The notes: generated from the letters alone by a model not told the origin. A stretch of DNA of 64,000 nucleotides from Armigeres subalbatus (GCF_024139115.2 NC_085140.1:423410283-423474282), one strand, 5' to 3'; shown: positions 9,901-21,205, numbered from the stretch's first letter. Made by a program: numbers and translations.

Positions 9901-10286
9901 CGGCTGGAAGCAGTACAGCGGAAGTTTTTGAAATTTGCTGTGAGAAATCTTGGATGGAGAGAACAGTTACCGGTGTATGAAGATCTCTGCTCATTGGTTG
10001 ATTTCGACACCATCAATAGCAGACACAAGATCGCTGACATAGTGTTTTTCTGCAACATCCTGAGAGGGCGGATCAGAAGTCCGTATCTTTACAACGGGCT
10101 TCACTTCAACATTAGTCCGGTTACTGTTCGAACTGAAATGATTGGCTACGAAGTCATCGGTGCGGTTGTTTTTTTACTTCGTTTCTCACAGTTGACAGTA
10201 GGTACACGGGGGGAAATTATTCAGACGATAAGGCGCCGTCTTGAACAAGCCCCGACCCGTATTGCTCCGTGTCCTCTCGACTATTA

Positions 10287-11454
10287 TCAGCAACATCTAG
10301 GACGGCTAGTTTCGCCACCGGTCGTTGAAGTACATCCTGTCTGCACGTTTGCGCTGTGACATCTGCCATCTCGTCCAGGGAACACGCGTAGAACTTGTCC
10401 CCTTATCCATCCGTTACGGACTCGATCGTCCACGATGGCCACCAGATCTCCGGTAGAGACCGCTCTTACTCCTCCTTCACCCAGCGCGTCCAGAATTGGT
10501 TCAACAGTCGCTGGCACATGAACCAGCTGGTGTACAGAGCCTGCCTATCGCCCACAAGCTGGGTTGGAGGCTGATTCACTAGTACTAAGCAGGAGGAAAC
10601 AGTTCGGAGTAAGTGCCGCATGCTCCAAAGTCTGCAGCGCAATGTAGGTCAACGGCCTCGAATTTACCATCGACTCAGCTTCCACTAGTAGCGTGACCAG
10701 CACTTTCTCGCTAGGTTTGCGCTCGACCGATAGCGAAGCCAATGCACACTTCACCGACCGAACCATGCGTTCCCAAGATCCCCCCATATGCGGCGCAACT
10801 GGAGGATTGAAGCACTAATTGGTGATGGTATTGGTGAAAGTTGATGCCAAATCTTGGTTGATTGCTCTCACTTGCTCCCTTAACTCGCCGCCGACTCCAA
10901 CGAAGTTAGTACCCCGATCACTGTAGATCTCCGAAGGTGTCCCCCTCCGTGCTATGAACCGCCATAAAGCCATCGACGACCTTGGACGACCAACAGCGGG
11001 CTGAAGTAATCCACTCCGACGAAGCTGAACGGCCTGATGCGAGTGCCATTCTTGGAACTGCAGGTTTCGCTTTGTAGACCTTGCACCACTTACAAGTTTT
11101 GCTGTTCTTCCTGAATGCTGCTCTCATCTCCAACAGGTGATATTTTTGCCGCATTTCATTCACTGCTGTCTCTCCTTTGGAATGCTTGTACCGCCAACGC
11201 AACAACAACGCTCCCACTTGGAAAAGCGGCAAAACTGCACCACTTGTTCTCTTGTGTGTTCTCGATGTACGTGGATGGGTCTCAGTTCCTCTGTAGTTGG
11301 AGTAGATGGTGCGTCCTGTTTTGGCCAAAGGTTTGGAGGATCGTACAGGAAGTCTGGTCCACAGAACCAGCGATGATTGTTGCTGATCTGGAGCTGTTCT
11401 TTCCACTTCGTGGCGACATTCGCCACATTCAGATGCGAGGGAACGTAGTGCCAT
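10287..11454 (-). pseudogene. BEL/Pao integrase and C-terminal domain, broken
   Basis: The piece at 10787-10545 begins MGGSWERMVRSVK and continues AESMVNSRPLTY, hallmarks of the end of the BEL/Pao integrase core. The piece at 10517-10287 (DRVRNGWIRGQVLRVFPGRDG) is the small C-terminal domain that follows it. The zinc-binding part is in a third frame between 11454 and 10918. In-frame stops and shifts separate the pieces. Confidence 0.65.
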
Positions 11455-11793
11455 TCGTCGATCTTTGAAGTGTCTAAGATCTCAGATGCGCGGTACGTCA
11501 CAAACTGGCGGTATCTCCGTTGGTCCAAGCGTATCCATGAGAGAACAGTGGAGGAAATGTGGTTTTCCGCTACAGACTTCGCTAATCTAGCTCCGAGCAA
11601 CGCAGCCTGGAGCTCAAGACGGGGAACTGACAGTAATTTCAGTGGCGCAACTTTCGTCTTCGATGATACCAGAGCGCAACGAACTTGGGACTGATCTACA
11701 ATACTGAAGAAGGCGGTTGCTACGTACGCATCTTCGCTCACGTCTACAAAAATGTGTAGCTGCAAAGATTCGTAGCTTTCCGTAGCTATTCTT
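11400..11793 (-). pseudogene. BEL/Pao RNase H region
   Basis: LHIFVDVSEDAYVATAFF, the KTKVAPLKLLSVPRLELQAA block and the HYVPSHLNVANVATK block are typical of the BEL RNase H and connection region. Its N-terminal continuation lies beyond the RTE insertion at 15390-15480, where the frame reads toward IPQCYF. Confidence 0.7.
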
Positions 11794-11954
11794 GGAAGTA
11801 GCATTTTCATTTCCATTAATTTAGTCTACATCTAAACAGACAACACTGAATCAACTATTTGACGCCACAATACACGGTTCGATGCCGCATCTCTCCATCC
11901 TCGAATACGCCCCACGCTCGCCAAGTCGTTCTGCGCCTGATCTGCCCATCTCGC

Positions 11955-13343
11955 TCACTGCGCTCCACGTCGTCTCGTACCTGCCGGATTGGAAGCGAAC
12001 ACCATCTTTGCAGGGTTGCTGTCCGGCATTCTTGCAACATGCCCTGCCCATCGTACCCTTCCGGCTTTAGCTACCTTCTGGATACTGGGTTCGCCGTAGA
12101 GCTGGGCGAGCTCATGGTTCATTCTTCGCCGACACACACCGTCTTTTTGCACACCGCCAAAGATGGTCCTAAGCACCCGTCTCTCGAATACTCCGAGTGC
12201 TTGCAAGTCTTCCTCGAGCATTGTCCATGTTTCATGTCCGTAGAGGACAACCGGTCTTATAAGCGTCTTGTACATGACACATTTGGGGCGGTGGCGAATC
12301 TTTTTCGACCGCAGTTTCTTCTGGAACCCGTAGTAGGCCTGACTTCCACAGATGATGCGCCTTCGTATTTCACGACTGACATTTTTATCAGCTTTTAGCA
12401 AGGATCCGAGGTAGACGAATTCCTCGACCACCTCGAAGGTATCCCCGTCTATCGTAACACTGCTTCCCAGGCGGGCCCTGTCGCGCTCTGTTCCGCCCAC
12501 AAGCATGTACTTTGTCTTTGAGGCATTCACCACCAGTCCAACTTTTGTTGCTTCACGTTTCAGGCGGGTGTACAGTTCTGCCACCTTTGCAAATGTTCGG
12601 CCGACAATGTCCATGTCATCTGCGAAACAAATAAATTGACTGGATCTGTTGAAAATCGTACCCCGGCTGTTACACCCGGCTCTCCGCATGACACCTTCTA
12701 GCGCAATGTTGAATAACAGGCACGAAAGTCCATCACCTTGTCTTAGTCCCCGGCGCGATTCGAACGAACTGGAGTGTTCGCCCGAAATCTTCACACAGTT
12801 TTGCACACCATCCACCGTTGCTTTGATCAGTCTGGTAAGCTTCCCAGGGAAGCTGTTCTCGTCCATAATTTTCCATAGCTCTACGCGGTCTATACTGTCG
12901 TATGCCGCCTTGAAATCAATGAACAGATGATGCGTTGGAACCTGGTATTCACGGCATTTTTGAAGGATTTGCCGTACAGTAAAGATCTGGTCCGTTGTCG
13001 AGCGGCCGTCAACGAAGCCGGCTTGATAACTTCCCACGAACTCATTCACTAATGGTGACAGACGACGGAAGATGATCTGGGATATCACTTTGGCGGCATG
13101 TAGGATGGAGATCGCTCGAAAGTTCTCACACTCCAGCTTGTCGCATTTCTTGTAGATGGTGCATATAACCCCTTCCTTCCACTCCTCCGGTAGCTGTTCA
13201 GTTTCCCAGATTCTGACTATCAATTTGTGCAGGCAAGTGGCTAGCTTTTCCGGGCCCATCTTGATGAGCTCAGCACCGATACCATCCTTACCAGCTGCTT
13301 TATTGGTCTTTAGCTGTTGGATGGCATCCTTAACTTCCCTCAA
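11955..13343 (-). pseudogene. reverse transcriptase of RTE copy 1
   Basis: A 462-codon frame carries all RT motifs: KAAGKDGIGAELIK, FRAISIL, FIDFKAAYDSIDR, RRGLRQGDGLSCLLFN, the catalytic FADDMDIV and VYLGSLL. The C-terminal RTE signature RVRWAGHVARMPD is also present. It ends at a TGA (11957-11955), where a CGA arginine codon would continue. The same frame runs open for about 40 more codons, so a single nonsense change shortens it. The N-terminal side is disrupted near 13437-13790. Confidence 0.8.
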
Positions 13344-13436
13344 AGTGGGGGCTGGTTGGATTCCATCGTCCGCTGAACTGACGTAGTCATCTCCTCCGCT
13401 GCCTTGACAAGTTCGTCCAGGGTGGGACGACCCTAC

Positions 13437-13790
13437 GTTGTGTTATTTTTTGATGTGTTATTCCGGGTGACGAATGAAGGAAACTGCTTCTTCAACTGAA
13501 CTTCTGATTTATTGCCTCCGAGAGGCAGCGTGCCAGCTCGGAGGTTACTTTCGAGACAATGTACAACAAGCATGGTTGACAGTCGCCTTTTATAAGCGAC
13601 TCTTGGTACGGAAGCAATATTACATTTATTTGGGAACGTGCGCAAAAACATTCAAATTTAAATCTAATTAGACTATCTGCGCGCCAAACGATCGCATTGC
13701 GATCAGTATTGGCGCGCAGAATGAAACAATACACAGAACAGAAAACAAATAAAGCAATGCACGCTGCTCTGTTTGGCGCGTTCCTCTTCA
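13437..13790 (-). mobile_element. LTR-like insert inside RTE copy 1 (possible solo LTR)
   Basis: About 350 bp with no RTE coding match separates the RTE pieces ending near 13790 and resuming near 13436. On the minus strand it has TTATAAAAGG (13596-13587), then AATAAA (13513-13508), the layout of an LTR promoter and poly(A) signal. A 45-bp palindrome (13676-13720) lies upstream of the TATA box. Ends and target duplication could not be fixed. Confidence 0.4.
13676..13720. repeat. 45-bp palindrome in the LTR-like insert
   Basis: TCTGCGCGCCAA (13676-13687) and its exact inverse (13709-13720) enclose a second inverted pair, GATCGCA/TTGCGATC. Confidence 0.75.
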
Positions 13791-14180
13791 CACTCAGCAG
13801 CACTGCACAGCGACGATGACGACGGCGCGAACATATCAGTGCCATTCAAATGTTTCTCGAAGTGCTGCTTCCACCTTTCGATCACCACACGTTCGTCCGT
13901 CAAGATGCTCCCATCCTTCTCCCGGCACATTTCGGCTCGCGGCACGAAGCCTTTGCGGGATGCGTTGAGCTTCTGGTAGAACTTGCGTGTTTCTTGAGAA
14001 CGGCACAGCTGTTCCATCTCCTCGCACTCCGCTTCTTCCAGGTGGCGTCTCTTCTCCTGAAAAAGGCGGGTCTGCTGTCTCCGCTTCCGTCTATAACGTT
14101 CCACGTTCTGCAGTGTACCTTGCTGCAGCGCAACCGCCCGCGCTGCGTCCTTCTCCTCCAGAATCTGTCTGCACTCCTCG

Positions 14181-15254
14181 TCAAACCAATCGTTCCGTCA
14201 ACTTCGTCCCATATACCCGCTGCGTCGTTAATGGCTGTTTTGACTGTATTCCAGCAGTCCTCAAAAGGAGCCCATCGAGCTCACCCTCTTCCGGCAACGC
14301 TGCCTTGAGATGCTGCGCGTATGCAGTGACGACATCAGGTTGCTTCAGTCGCTCTAGGTCGTACCGCGGTGGTCGTCGGTACCGAACATTGTTGATGACG
14401 GATAGTTTTGGGCCCAGTTTAACCATCACCAGATAGTGGTCAGAGTCGATGATAGCGCCACGATATGTCCTGACGTTGATAATGTCGGAGAAGTACCGTC
14501 CATCAATCAGAACGTGGATTTGTGATTCTGTCTGCAGTGGTGATCTCCAGGTGTACCGATACGGGAGGCTGTGTTGGAAGTAGGTGCTGCGAATGGCCAT
14601 ATTCTTGGAGGCAGCGAAATCAATTAGTCGTAGGCCGTTTTCGTTCGTCAGCCGGTGTGCGCTGAACTTCTCAATAGTCGGTCTAAACTCCTTCTCTTGG
14701 CCAACCTGAGCGTTCAAATCTCCTATGATGATTTTGACGTCGTGGCTTGGGCAGCTGTCGTACTCACGTTCCAGCTGCGCGTAGAATGCGTCCTTATCAT
14801 CATCAGTGCTTCCGGAGTGTGGGCTATGGACGTTGATTATGCTGAAGTTGAAGAACCGGCCTTTGATCCTCAACCTGCACATTCTTTCGTTGATCGGCCA
14901 CCACCCGATCACGCGCCTTTGCATGTCGCCCATCACTATGAAAGCTGTTCCCAGCTCGTGTGTGTTGCCGCAGCTCTGGTAGATGGTATGATTACCTCTA
15001 AACGTTCCCACCATTGATGCCTTCCAACAAACCTCCTGCATCGCTACGTTGCCGAATCCACGGTCCTTGAGCACATCGGCGAGTATGCGTGTGCTCCCGA
15101 TGAAGTTGAGAGATTTGCAGTTCCACGAACCGAGTTTCCAATCGCTAGTCCCTTTTCGTCGCAGTGGTCTTCGCCGATGGTTCCGGTCCGTACTTTCTTG
15201 TTGATTGTTCGTTGCGTGAGTTTTTTTTGGCTGGCTTGTAGGGCCTGACACCAA
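14181..15254 (-). pseudogene. AP-type endonuclease of RTE copy 1
   Basis: A 357-codon frame with the endonuclease series LGSWNCKSLNF, AMQEVCWKAS, GDLNAQVGQE, YTWRSPLQTESQIHVLID and SDHYLVMVKLG. The spacing and the TWRSP...QI..VLID block are typical of RTE nucleases. The frame is lost near 14181. A further piece (14104 to about 13790; MERYRRKRRQQTR...) is the linker toward the RT in another frame. Confidence 0.8.
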
Positions 15255-15306
15255 ACCCCCTAAATTTCCGGAGGACCATTCCTCCTTATTTCGCTGGCAC
15301 TCGGAC

Positions 15307-15376
15307 GATGATCAGCCGCCCCTAACATGGAGAACAGACGCTGTTGTGAGCCGCTCCTAACATGGAGAACAGACGC
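15307..15376 (-). repeat. two-unit tandem repeat at the RTE 5' end
   Basis: CCTAACATGGAGAACAGACG occurs twice about 36 bp apart, immediately before the right target duplication. Tandem 5' units in a non-LTR element may hold its promoter. Confidence 0.7.
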
Positions 15377-15389
15377 TGGAAGTAGCATT

Positions 15390-15774
15390 GTGGTATGCGA
15401 ATTGTGTCAAGCTGTCCTAATAGCTTAATCCACCGCCGCCATAGTTTGAGCAGATCTTCGTTGATTTTGTCGTCCCACCCGATTTTAGCTTAGTCCATGA
15501 CGTAAATCTCGAAGTCTTTGCAGGGGTCGCTTCGAAACAGGAACCGTTGTGCCTGTCGATCTTCGGGTCTAATCTGAAACTGGTGGAACATCTCTTTTAT
15601 ATCGCCACAGATTGCAACCTGACGTTGGCGGTATTTGGAGAGTACGGACGGAAGGGAGGATAACAGATCGGGTCCCGGAAGCAAGACGGAGTTGAAGGAC
15701 TGACCTTGGACTGTTGCTGCTGCATCCCAAACTATGCGAACTTTTTCAGGCTTTTTGGGTACAATTACCCCCAA
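15390..15774 (-). pseudogene. start of BEL/Pao reverse transcriptase; active-site region deleted
   Basis: The frame at 15774-15490 contains KPEKVRIVWDAAATVQGQS, LLPGPDLLSSL and AICGDIKEMFHQFQIRPED, the beginning of a BEL RT. After EIYVMD the sequence passes directly (15480-15390) into the pre-RNase-H region ending IPQCYF. The segment that normally holds YVDD is missing, so an internal deletion of a few hundred codons is inferred. Confidence 0.65.
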
Positions 15775-16775
15775 CGAGGGTAATCTTATGCGCGTAGCCT
15801 TTCTCCACGTACTCGACTATCTGCTGCTTCAAGTTCCCGAACAGTTCGGGTTTCTGCCTTAAACGACGCTCCAGTGATTTCAGCCGACTCTCTGCCATAG
15901 GCTTGCTGTCTGGAAAATCAATATGATCGTACTTCCAGAGCAGTCCTGTCTGGAATCGTCCGGATAGCAGCCGTGAAGTCGTTTCTTCGAGGATCTTTCT
16001 GGAACGCATTTCGTCGGATCCTGCCAACAAAGGAGCTACAGCGACTCCAACGTACTCTACCGAGAAAAAACTCCTTCCCAAAGTCGTGCAACACATCGTC
16101 AGGGTTTCGAGTTTCCTTGTACAGATGAAACTGGCACTGCTGCGTCGAGGAACTTTCACCCGGAATATAGCCGTACACCGTCCAACCACGTCTGGTTTTC
16201 GCCGCCGCTGGTTGTCCGGCTCTTCCTTCGCGGACTTCGAGGGGAATCTTCAGGTGAGTGTTGTTCAAACCGATCAGGATAATTGGAGTGGTGTTGCGAT
16301 ATCCTTGAAAGGGTAGACCACGGAGGTACGGAAACTGTTGAGCGAGTTGATCGAACGGCAAACTTTGCTGAGAAAGACACAGTTTTTCCACGGTATGAGC
16401 AGCTGCAACAACGTGTCGTTTCTGAGCTCCACGCCCAGAGATTTCAAGACGAATCAGCTGCGAACTGTCCTCACAGCGTACAACATCGCTGGTCCACTGA
16501 AAGTAAAGCGGGTGGACTTCACCTTTCACTCCCAACTCACGAGCAATTCGGATATCGACCAACGTAGACGAAGACCCTTCGTCCAAAAACGTAAACGTGT
16601 GGACAGATCGATCGTTGCCGAACAGCGTCACTGGTACTATACGAAAGAGCATGGATACTTTCAGAGCGGTGTAAACGTTGACGGTTTTCGTCGCTGTTGG
16701 CTGCTTTGCTGGGACTGCTGACTGTGGCTTGCCTGGGTGCAAACGCTTGTGGTGCCGCTCTTCACATACTTTCAT
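15746..16775 (-). pseudogene. BEL/Pao gag end and aspartic protease
   Basis: Starts CEERHHKRLHPGKP, the last zinc-knuckle part of BEL gag. A protease follows with FLDEGSSSTLVDIRIARELG, in which the catalytic motif reads D-E-G rather than the usual D-T/S-G. The next frame (16189-15746) continues toward the RT (LKSLERRLRQKPEL). Frameshifts occur near 15918-16190. Gypsy element A cuts gag just upstream, at 16829. Confidence 0.65.
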
Positions 16776-16828
16776 TCCGCACGAAGTTGCCTTGCACGGG
16801 AACTTTCCGTGTGCTGTCAGTCATTGTC

Positions 16829-16956
16829 TGTTGTATATGTAATTATAAGCTCTACTGTAAGTCTTATTTTGTGTATGCGTCTTTAATAAATCAGTTGATA
16901 TTGTACAAGCAATCTGTCTACACGTCTACGCAGACGAGCCGGTTAATATCACAACA
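16829..16956 (+). repeat. 5' LTR of Gypsy A
   Basis: 128 bp, TGTTGTATATG...ATCACAACA, with AATAAA near 16885. It differs from the 3' LTR at two adjacent positions. Confidence 0.88.
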
Positions 16957-16974
16957 TGGCGCAGCCGGTTATGA
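16957..16974 (+). promoter_or_regulatory. primer-binding site of Gypsy A
   Basis: TGGCGCAGCCGG directly follows the 5' LTR. It differs by one base from TGGCGCAGTCGG, the tRNA-Ser-type site of the insect 17.6/297 group. Confidence 0.65.
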
Positions 16975-17159
16975 AGCTATGAAAATCAAAAAACAAACGG
17001 CTCCGGACAACCCCAATCTTCGGATTAAGTTTAAACGATTGCGACCAAAGAGTTATTTGGAGAAGATTACGGCTGAGCAGATTGCGCGAATAGCTACGTT
17101 GCGAGCAATCGGAAGACCGCGCGGGACCATTACTGGAACACTGTGGAGAGCCGTTCAGG

Positions 17160-18121
17160 ATGGATAGCTTCAAGCGACCAGATACACTAGATTTGTCAGG
17201 AAACGTGGCCGAACATTGGAAGAAATTCAAGCAGCAATTGGATTTTTTCATGATAGCAATTGGATATGATACAAAACCGGATAAGGTGAAAATGAATATG
17301 ATACAAAACCGAATAAGGTGAAGAAGAGTAACTCTCAACCTGATTGGTGATGACGCGGTCGAAGTGTACAATACGTTTGTGTTTGAAGAAGAAGAGGGCC
17401 GAACGTACATGGAAGTTGTGGAAAAATTTGATGCCTACTGCAATCCAAGGAACAATGAGATTTATTCGCGCTGGAAGTTCTATTCTCGTTGTCAGGCAAA
17501 AAATGAACCGTTTGAGCATTTTTTGACCGACCTCCGTACGTTGGTGAAAGATTGCTGTACTATGGAAGAGGACAAAATGATTCCAGATCGAATCATCTTC
17601 GGTTGATACAGTGCTGAGCTGAGGGACAAACTAGTTACGAAGGATTGCACAATGGATGTTACACTACAGGCGGCGATAGAGGTGAAGCGCAAACAATTGA
17701 AGCACATCAGGGAATCGTCAAACAGCAACGTTAGGGTGGATGCGGTTAACCGAAATACGGCGCCAACTCACATGATGCACAACCGGTCAGTACAGAGAGG
17801 AGATCGTGGCAACAGAAACCTCACACCCTGTGAGTACTGTCTTACTACCCATACAAAAGGAAGGTGTCCAGCGTATGGACAGCAGTGTAGAAGATGCCAG
17901 AAAATGCACCACTACCAAAGGGCGTGCCGAAGTAGACCTATGCGCAGTCAAGGGGTTCGCGTGGAGAGTCCTGTGGGACCATCGAGATCGAGAGACTGGA
18001 ACGATGCAGCAGATGAGTGTGATGACGTCATTGTTAGCTCAATAGTGCGTGATCTGCCACCGCTCAATTTGGTAAATATTAGAAAGGAGAGATGGTATGC
18101 TGATCTGAAAATGAAAACACT
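17160..18121 (+). pseudogene. gag of Gypsy A, broken by a 32-bp tandem duplication and a stop
   Basis: The ATG at 17160 opens a gag-type frame (MDSFKRPDTLDLSGNVAEHW). A 32-bp tandem duplication (17264-17295 and 17296-17327) shifts the frame. Downstream the gag core continues (17364-17603: YMEVVEKFDAYCNPRN, FLTDLRTLVKDC) to a TGA at 17604. From 17652 two cysteine/histidine clusters follow (CEYCLTTHTKGRC and CRRCQKMHHYQRAC). These would package the RNA genome in an intact element. Confidence 0.75.
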
Positions 18122-19388
18122 GTGTTGAGTTTTAAGTTAGATACTGGGTCTGATGTAAATTTTATTCCGTGTGATATTTTTAACAAAATGGGTCTAAGTG
18201 TTAAATCTAAGGCATTGTTGACTTTTCGTGCATATGGAGGTGTAGTTTACAAGCCTAAAGCTATCGTGGAGCTGAAGCTGACTCACAATGGCCAGGAACT
18301 AATCGACGAATTTTGGATTACAGATGTGAGCAAACAACCAATACTGGGACTCACAGCATGTGTTCAGCTAGGGCTTATAAAACGCTGCTCTCCTCATATT
18401 GATTCCGTTGCCTGTGAGAACATTTATGATCTTGTGGAGCATCATCGCAACGTATTTGAAGGAAATTTACAAAACAATGACATCTTTCGCTTAAACCGGA
18501 TGCCGTTCCTGTTCAACATCCTCCCCGCCGTATTGCCCTAGCTTTGAGGGAAAAACTGAGAAGGAAGCTACAGGAGATGGAAAGGACGAAGATCATCAGC
18601 CGAGTGGATAGCCCGAGAGGTTGGGTTCATCACGTCACAATCGTAGAGAAACCCAATGGAGAAATTAGAGTATGCCTGGATCCTGCTGAGCTGAATCGCG
18701 CTTTGAGGAGAGATTACTATCAGATTCCCACTCTTGGGGATTTGGCCTCCGCATTAAGTGGTGCACAGTACTATACAGTGTTGGACCTAAAGGATGGGTT
18801 TTACCATCTAGAACTAGATGAGGAATCAAGTGATATATGCAGCTTCAGTACACCTTTTGGAATTTTCAAGTTCTTGCGATTACCGTTTGGACTGAACGTA
18901 TCAGCAGAAATGTTCCAAAAATGTATATGGGACATTTGTTTTCGGAAAACGGAATGGAGCCGGATCCTGAGCGTACGAAAGCGATTGTTGAAATGGATAT
19001 GCCAAGCGACAAGAAGGCATTGCAGCGCTTTTTGGGAACCGTGAACTATCTACGAACCTTTCTTCCACGTTTAGCAGACATTACTGCACCGCTACGGGAG
19101 CTGCTGAAAAAGGACACCGACTTCAGATGGATGCCAGTACATTCGGATGCGGTCAGAACCATAAAAGAATTAATCACTACAGCACCAGTATTAAGCGTTT
19201 TTGATGAGCGCAAGAAAACAGTAATCCAAGCCGATGCTTCGAAATGTGGACTTGGTGCTTGTTTGCTGCAGGATGGAAAACCGGTGGCGTATAGTTCAAG
19301 AAGCCTTACAACATGCGAACAAAACTATGCACAGGTGGAAAAAGAATTTTTGGCCATACTCTTTGCATGCAAAAAATACCATCACTAT
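18122..19388 (+). pseudogene. protease, reverse transcriptase and start of RNase H of Gypsy A
   Basis: Protease FKLDTGSDVNFIP at about 18130. A frameshift near 18500 precedes RT motifs VCLDPAELNRAL, YYTVLDLKDGFYHLEL and FLRLPFGLNVSAEMFQK. From there the sequence jumps to the tether region (ENGMEPDPERTKAI), so the palm segment holding YxDD is deleted. RNase H begins VIQADASKCGLGACLL and stops at 19388, where the foldback element and MITE enter. Confidence 0.78.
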
Positions 19389-20099
19389 TAAGGTGGCTCA
19401 AAAAACACTTTTTCAAATTTTTTGATGGGCCGCCCTCTTATTCGGTTCTATTTGATGCCCTGATGCTCTGGACAAAATTTCAGCCAAATCGGTCAACGTT
19501 TGGGCAGTGCTAAACTCGTTGGAAGTTTATATGAAAAAATGTATGCAGAAACATCAAAAACAGTGATTTGCAGTTGGACGGCACAATTTACGATCAAGAA
19601 CCATGATACTCATTCAGTTCTTGTAAAATAAAATACAGAATGTTATGCTGAAAACCGCGAGAAGATTAGAGTTTATTACGCAAAGATATTAGCATTTTAC
19701 TGGAGTGTTGTAGGGGTGAATTTATTTCTTTTCAAAGGTAAAAGAAACGAAATTTGCTCAAACCCCACTGCAGAGAAATGCTAATAACTTAGCCGGGCAA
19801 ACTCGAATCTTCTCGCGGTTTTCTGCATAACATTCTGTATTAAATTCTCCAAGATCTGAATGAGTATCATAGTTCTTCATCGAAAGTTGTGTAGTCCAGC
19901 TGCAATTTACTGTTTTTGGATGTTTCTGCATACATTTTTCCATATAAACTTCCAACGAGTTTAGCACTGGCCAAACGTTGACCGATTTGGCTGAAATTTT
20001 GTCCAGAGCATCAGGCCATCAAATAGAACCGAATAAGAGGGCGGCCCTTCACAAAAATTGAACAAAGTTTTTCCCATACTAATTTGAGCCACCCTAAAT
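19389..20099. mobile_element. 711-bp foldback element
   Basis: The ends TAAGGTGGCTCAAA and the inverse of TAGGGTGGCTCAAA belong to long inverted arms of over 300 bp. The arms share CTTATTCGGTTCTATTTGATG and ACAAAATTTCAGCC. It is flanked by TCACTAT (19382-19388 and 20100-20106), with an eighth position mismatched, in the range of hAT-like duplications. It sits immediately beside the MITE at 20108 and its duplication overlaps the MITE's TATA, so it inserted after the MITE. Confidence 0.8.
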
Positions 20100-20107
20100 T
20101 CACTATA

Positions 20108-20529
20108 CTGCCGCGATTTGCATAAGAGTCCCATGTCGATTTTTGACTATATTGATTTTCTTTAAAAAATAAGCTTAAAATGAACTCATCTTTCAGAAAA
20201 ACTGATAAAATAATAGGCTTTGTTCTAGAAATTTGAAAATCAAAACCCACTTGTGTTGTCTCATTTTGCTATTTATTCGCATAACAGTCACATTCCAGAT
20301 TTTAATACACTCTCACACAAAACATCAACGTAATTATGGTCCATTCAATAGTTCCATAGCAATGTATACAGATAAAGAATATTATGCCAAATTTTCATAA
20401 AGATTGCTGGTTTTATCGATTTATTAGATTTTTTTTTATTTCTCCATGTAAAACGAGTTTGTAAAATTCAACGGCATTTTTCTCAAGTTGAAGAAAACTG
20501 ACATGGGACGCTTATGCGAATAGGGGCAG
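20108..20529. mobile_element. 422-bp MITE with CTGCC...GGCAG ends, copy 2
   Basis: Same length as the copy at 4027-4448, in the opposite orientation. Flanked by TATA (20104-20107 and 20530-20533). Taking out the element and one TATA leaves the Gypsy A RNase H frame continuous. No coding capacity. Confidence 0.88.
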
Positions 20530-20533
20530 TATA

Positions 20534-20987
20534 TCTATGGGAGAGAAGTTAAGGTGCAAACAGACCATAAACCTTTGGTAGCTCTCATGGAGAAACCTGT
20601 GTCTAAAATCCATGCATCCAGATTGCAGAGAATTAGGATGAAACTTTCCAAGTACAACCTCAACCTTTGTTATGTTCCAGGCAAATATATGTACCTAGCT
20701 GATTTCCTTTCTAGAGCTTTCATCAACTCTGAAGGTAAAGTGTCGAACAGTCTGGATTATGTGGTACACACGATCAATGTTTCGCATGATAAGACAGAAG
20801 AATTTCAACAAGAAACAAGTAAGGATCCTATTCTCTCTAGATTGGTGCAACTTTACCGAGATGGATGGCCCAACGACCGCTCCAAACTCCCCGAAGACCT
20901 TCGGTACTACTGGCAGTTTAGGGATATGCTGTATGAAGACGGTGGGCTGCTGTTTATGGAGGAAAAAATATTTGTACCTGTCAGCAT
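20534..20987 (+). pseudogene. RNase H end and linker of Gypsy A pol
   Basis: Continues the frame cut at 19388: VQTDHKPLVALMEKP and LCYVPGKYMYLADFLSRAF are the last RNase H motifs of Ty3/Gypsy pol, followed by the linker to integrase. It is cut at 20987 by Gypsy B and resumes at 25954. Confidence 0.8.
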
Positions 20988-21205
20988 TGTAGCGTACTGC
21001 GTATCAGTCGATATAATACGCGTTCGGTGAAATGACTCGTTACACGGTCAATCGTTAGAACAATGTAATCGAAATTAACGGAATAAAACTAAATTATTAC
21101 ATTCTGTGAACGTAAGGAATGAAGACGTGAATTCTAATTATTTTAAACCTAAGAGAAAGTCTATGCCATAATTGAATCCTCATAATTATAAGTTAATATA
21201 TAACA
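20988..21205 (+). repeat. 5' LTR of Gypsy B
   Basis: 218 bp, identical as read to 25733-25950. A TGGCGACGTGG primer-site-like sequence follows two bases after its end. Confidence 0.9.

Larger units (their letters stand above)
11793..15389 (-). mobile_element. RTE-clade non-LTR retrotransposon, copy 1 (near full length)
   Basis: The element occupies 11806-15376, flanked by the 13-bp direct repeat TGGAAGTAGCATT (11793-11805 and 15377-15389). It reads on the minus strand: 5' region with a tandem repeat, endonuclease (15254-14181), RT (13343-11955) and a short 3' tail. The target is the BEL pol region, whose frame resumes across the site. Short size and lack of RNase H fit RTE. An LTR-like insert lies near 13437-13790. 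Confidence 0.85.

Noticed and set aside
9928..10359. A 143-codon plus-strand frame
   Set aside because: It partly overlaps the BEL C-terminal domain on the other strand and has no recognisable domain.
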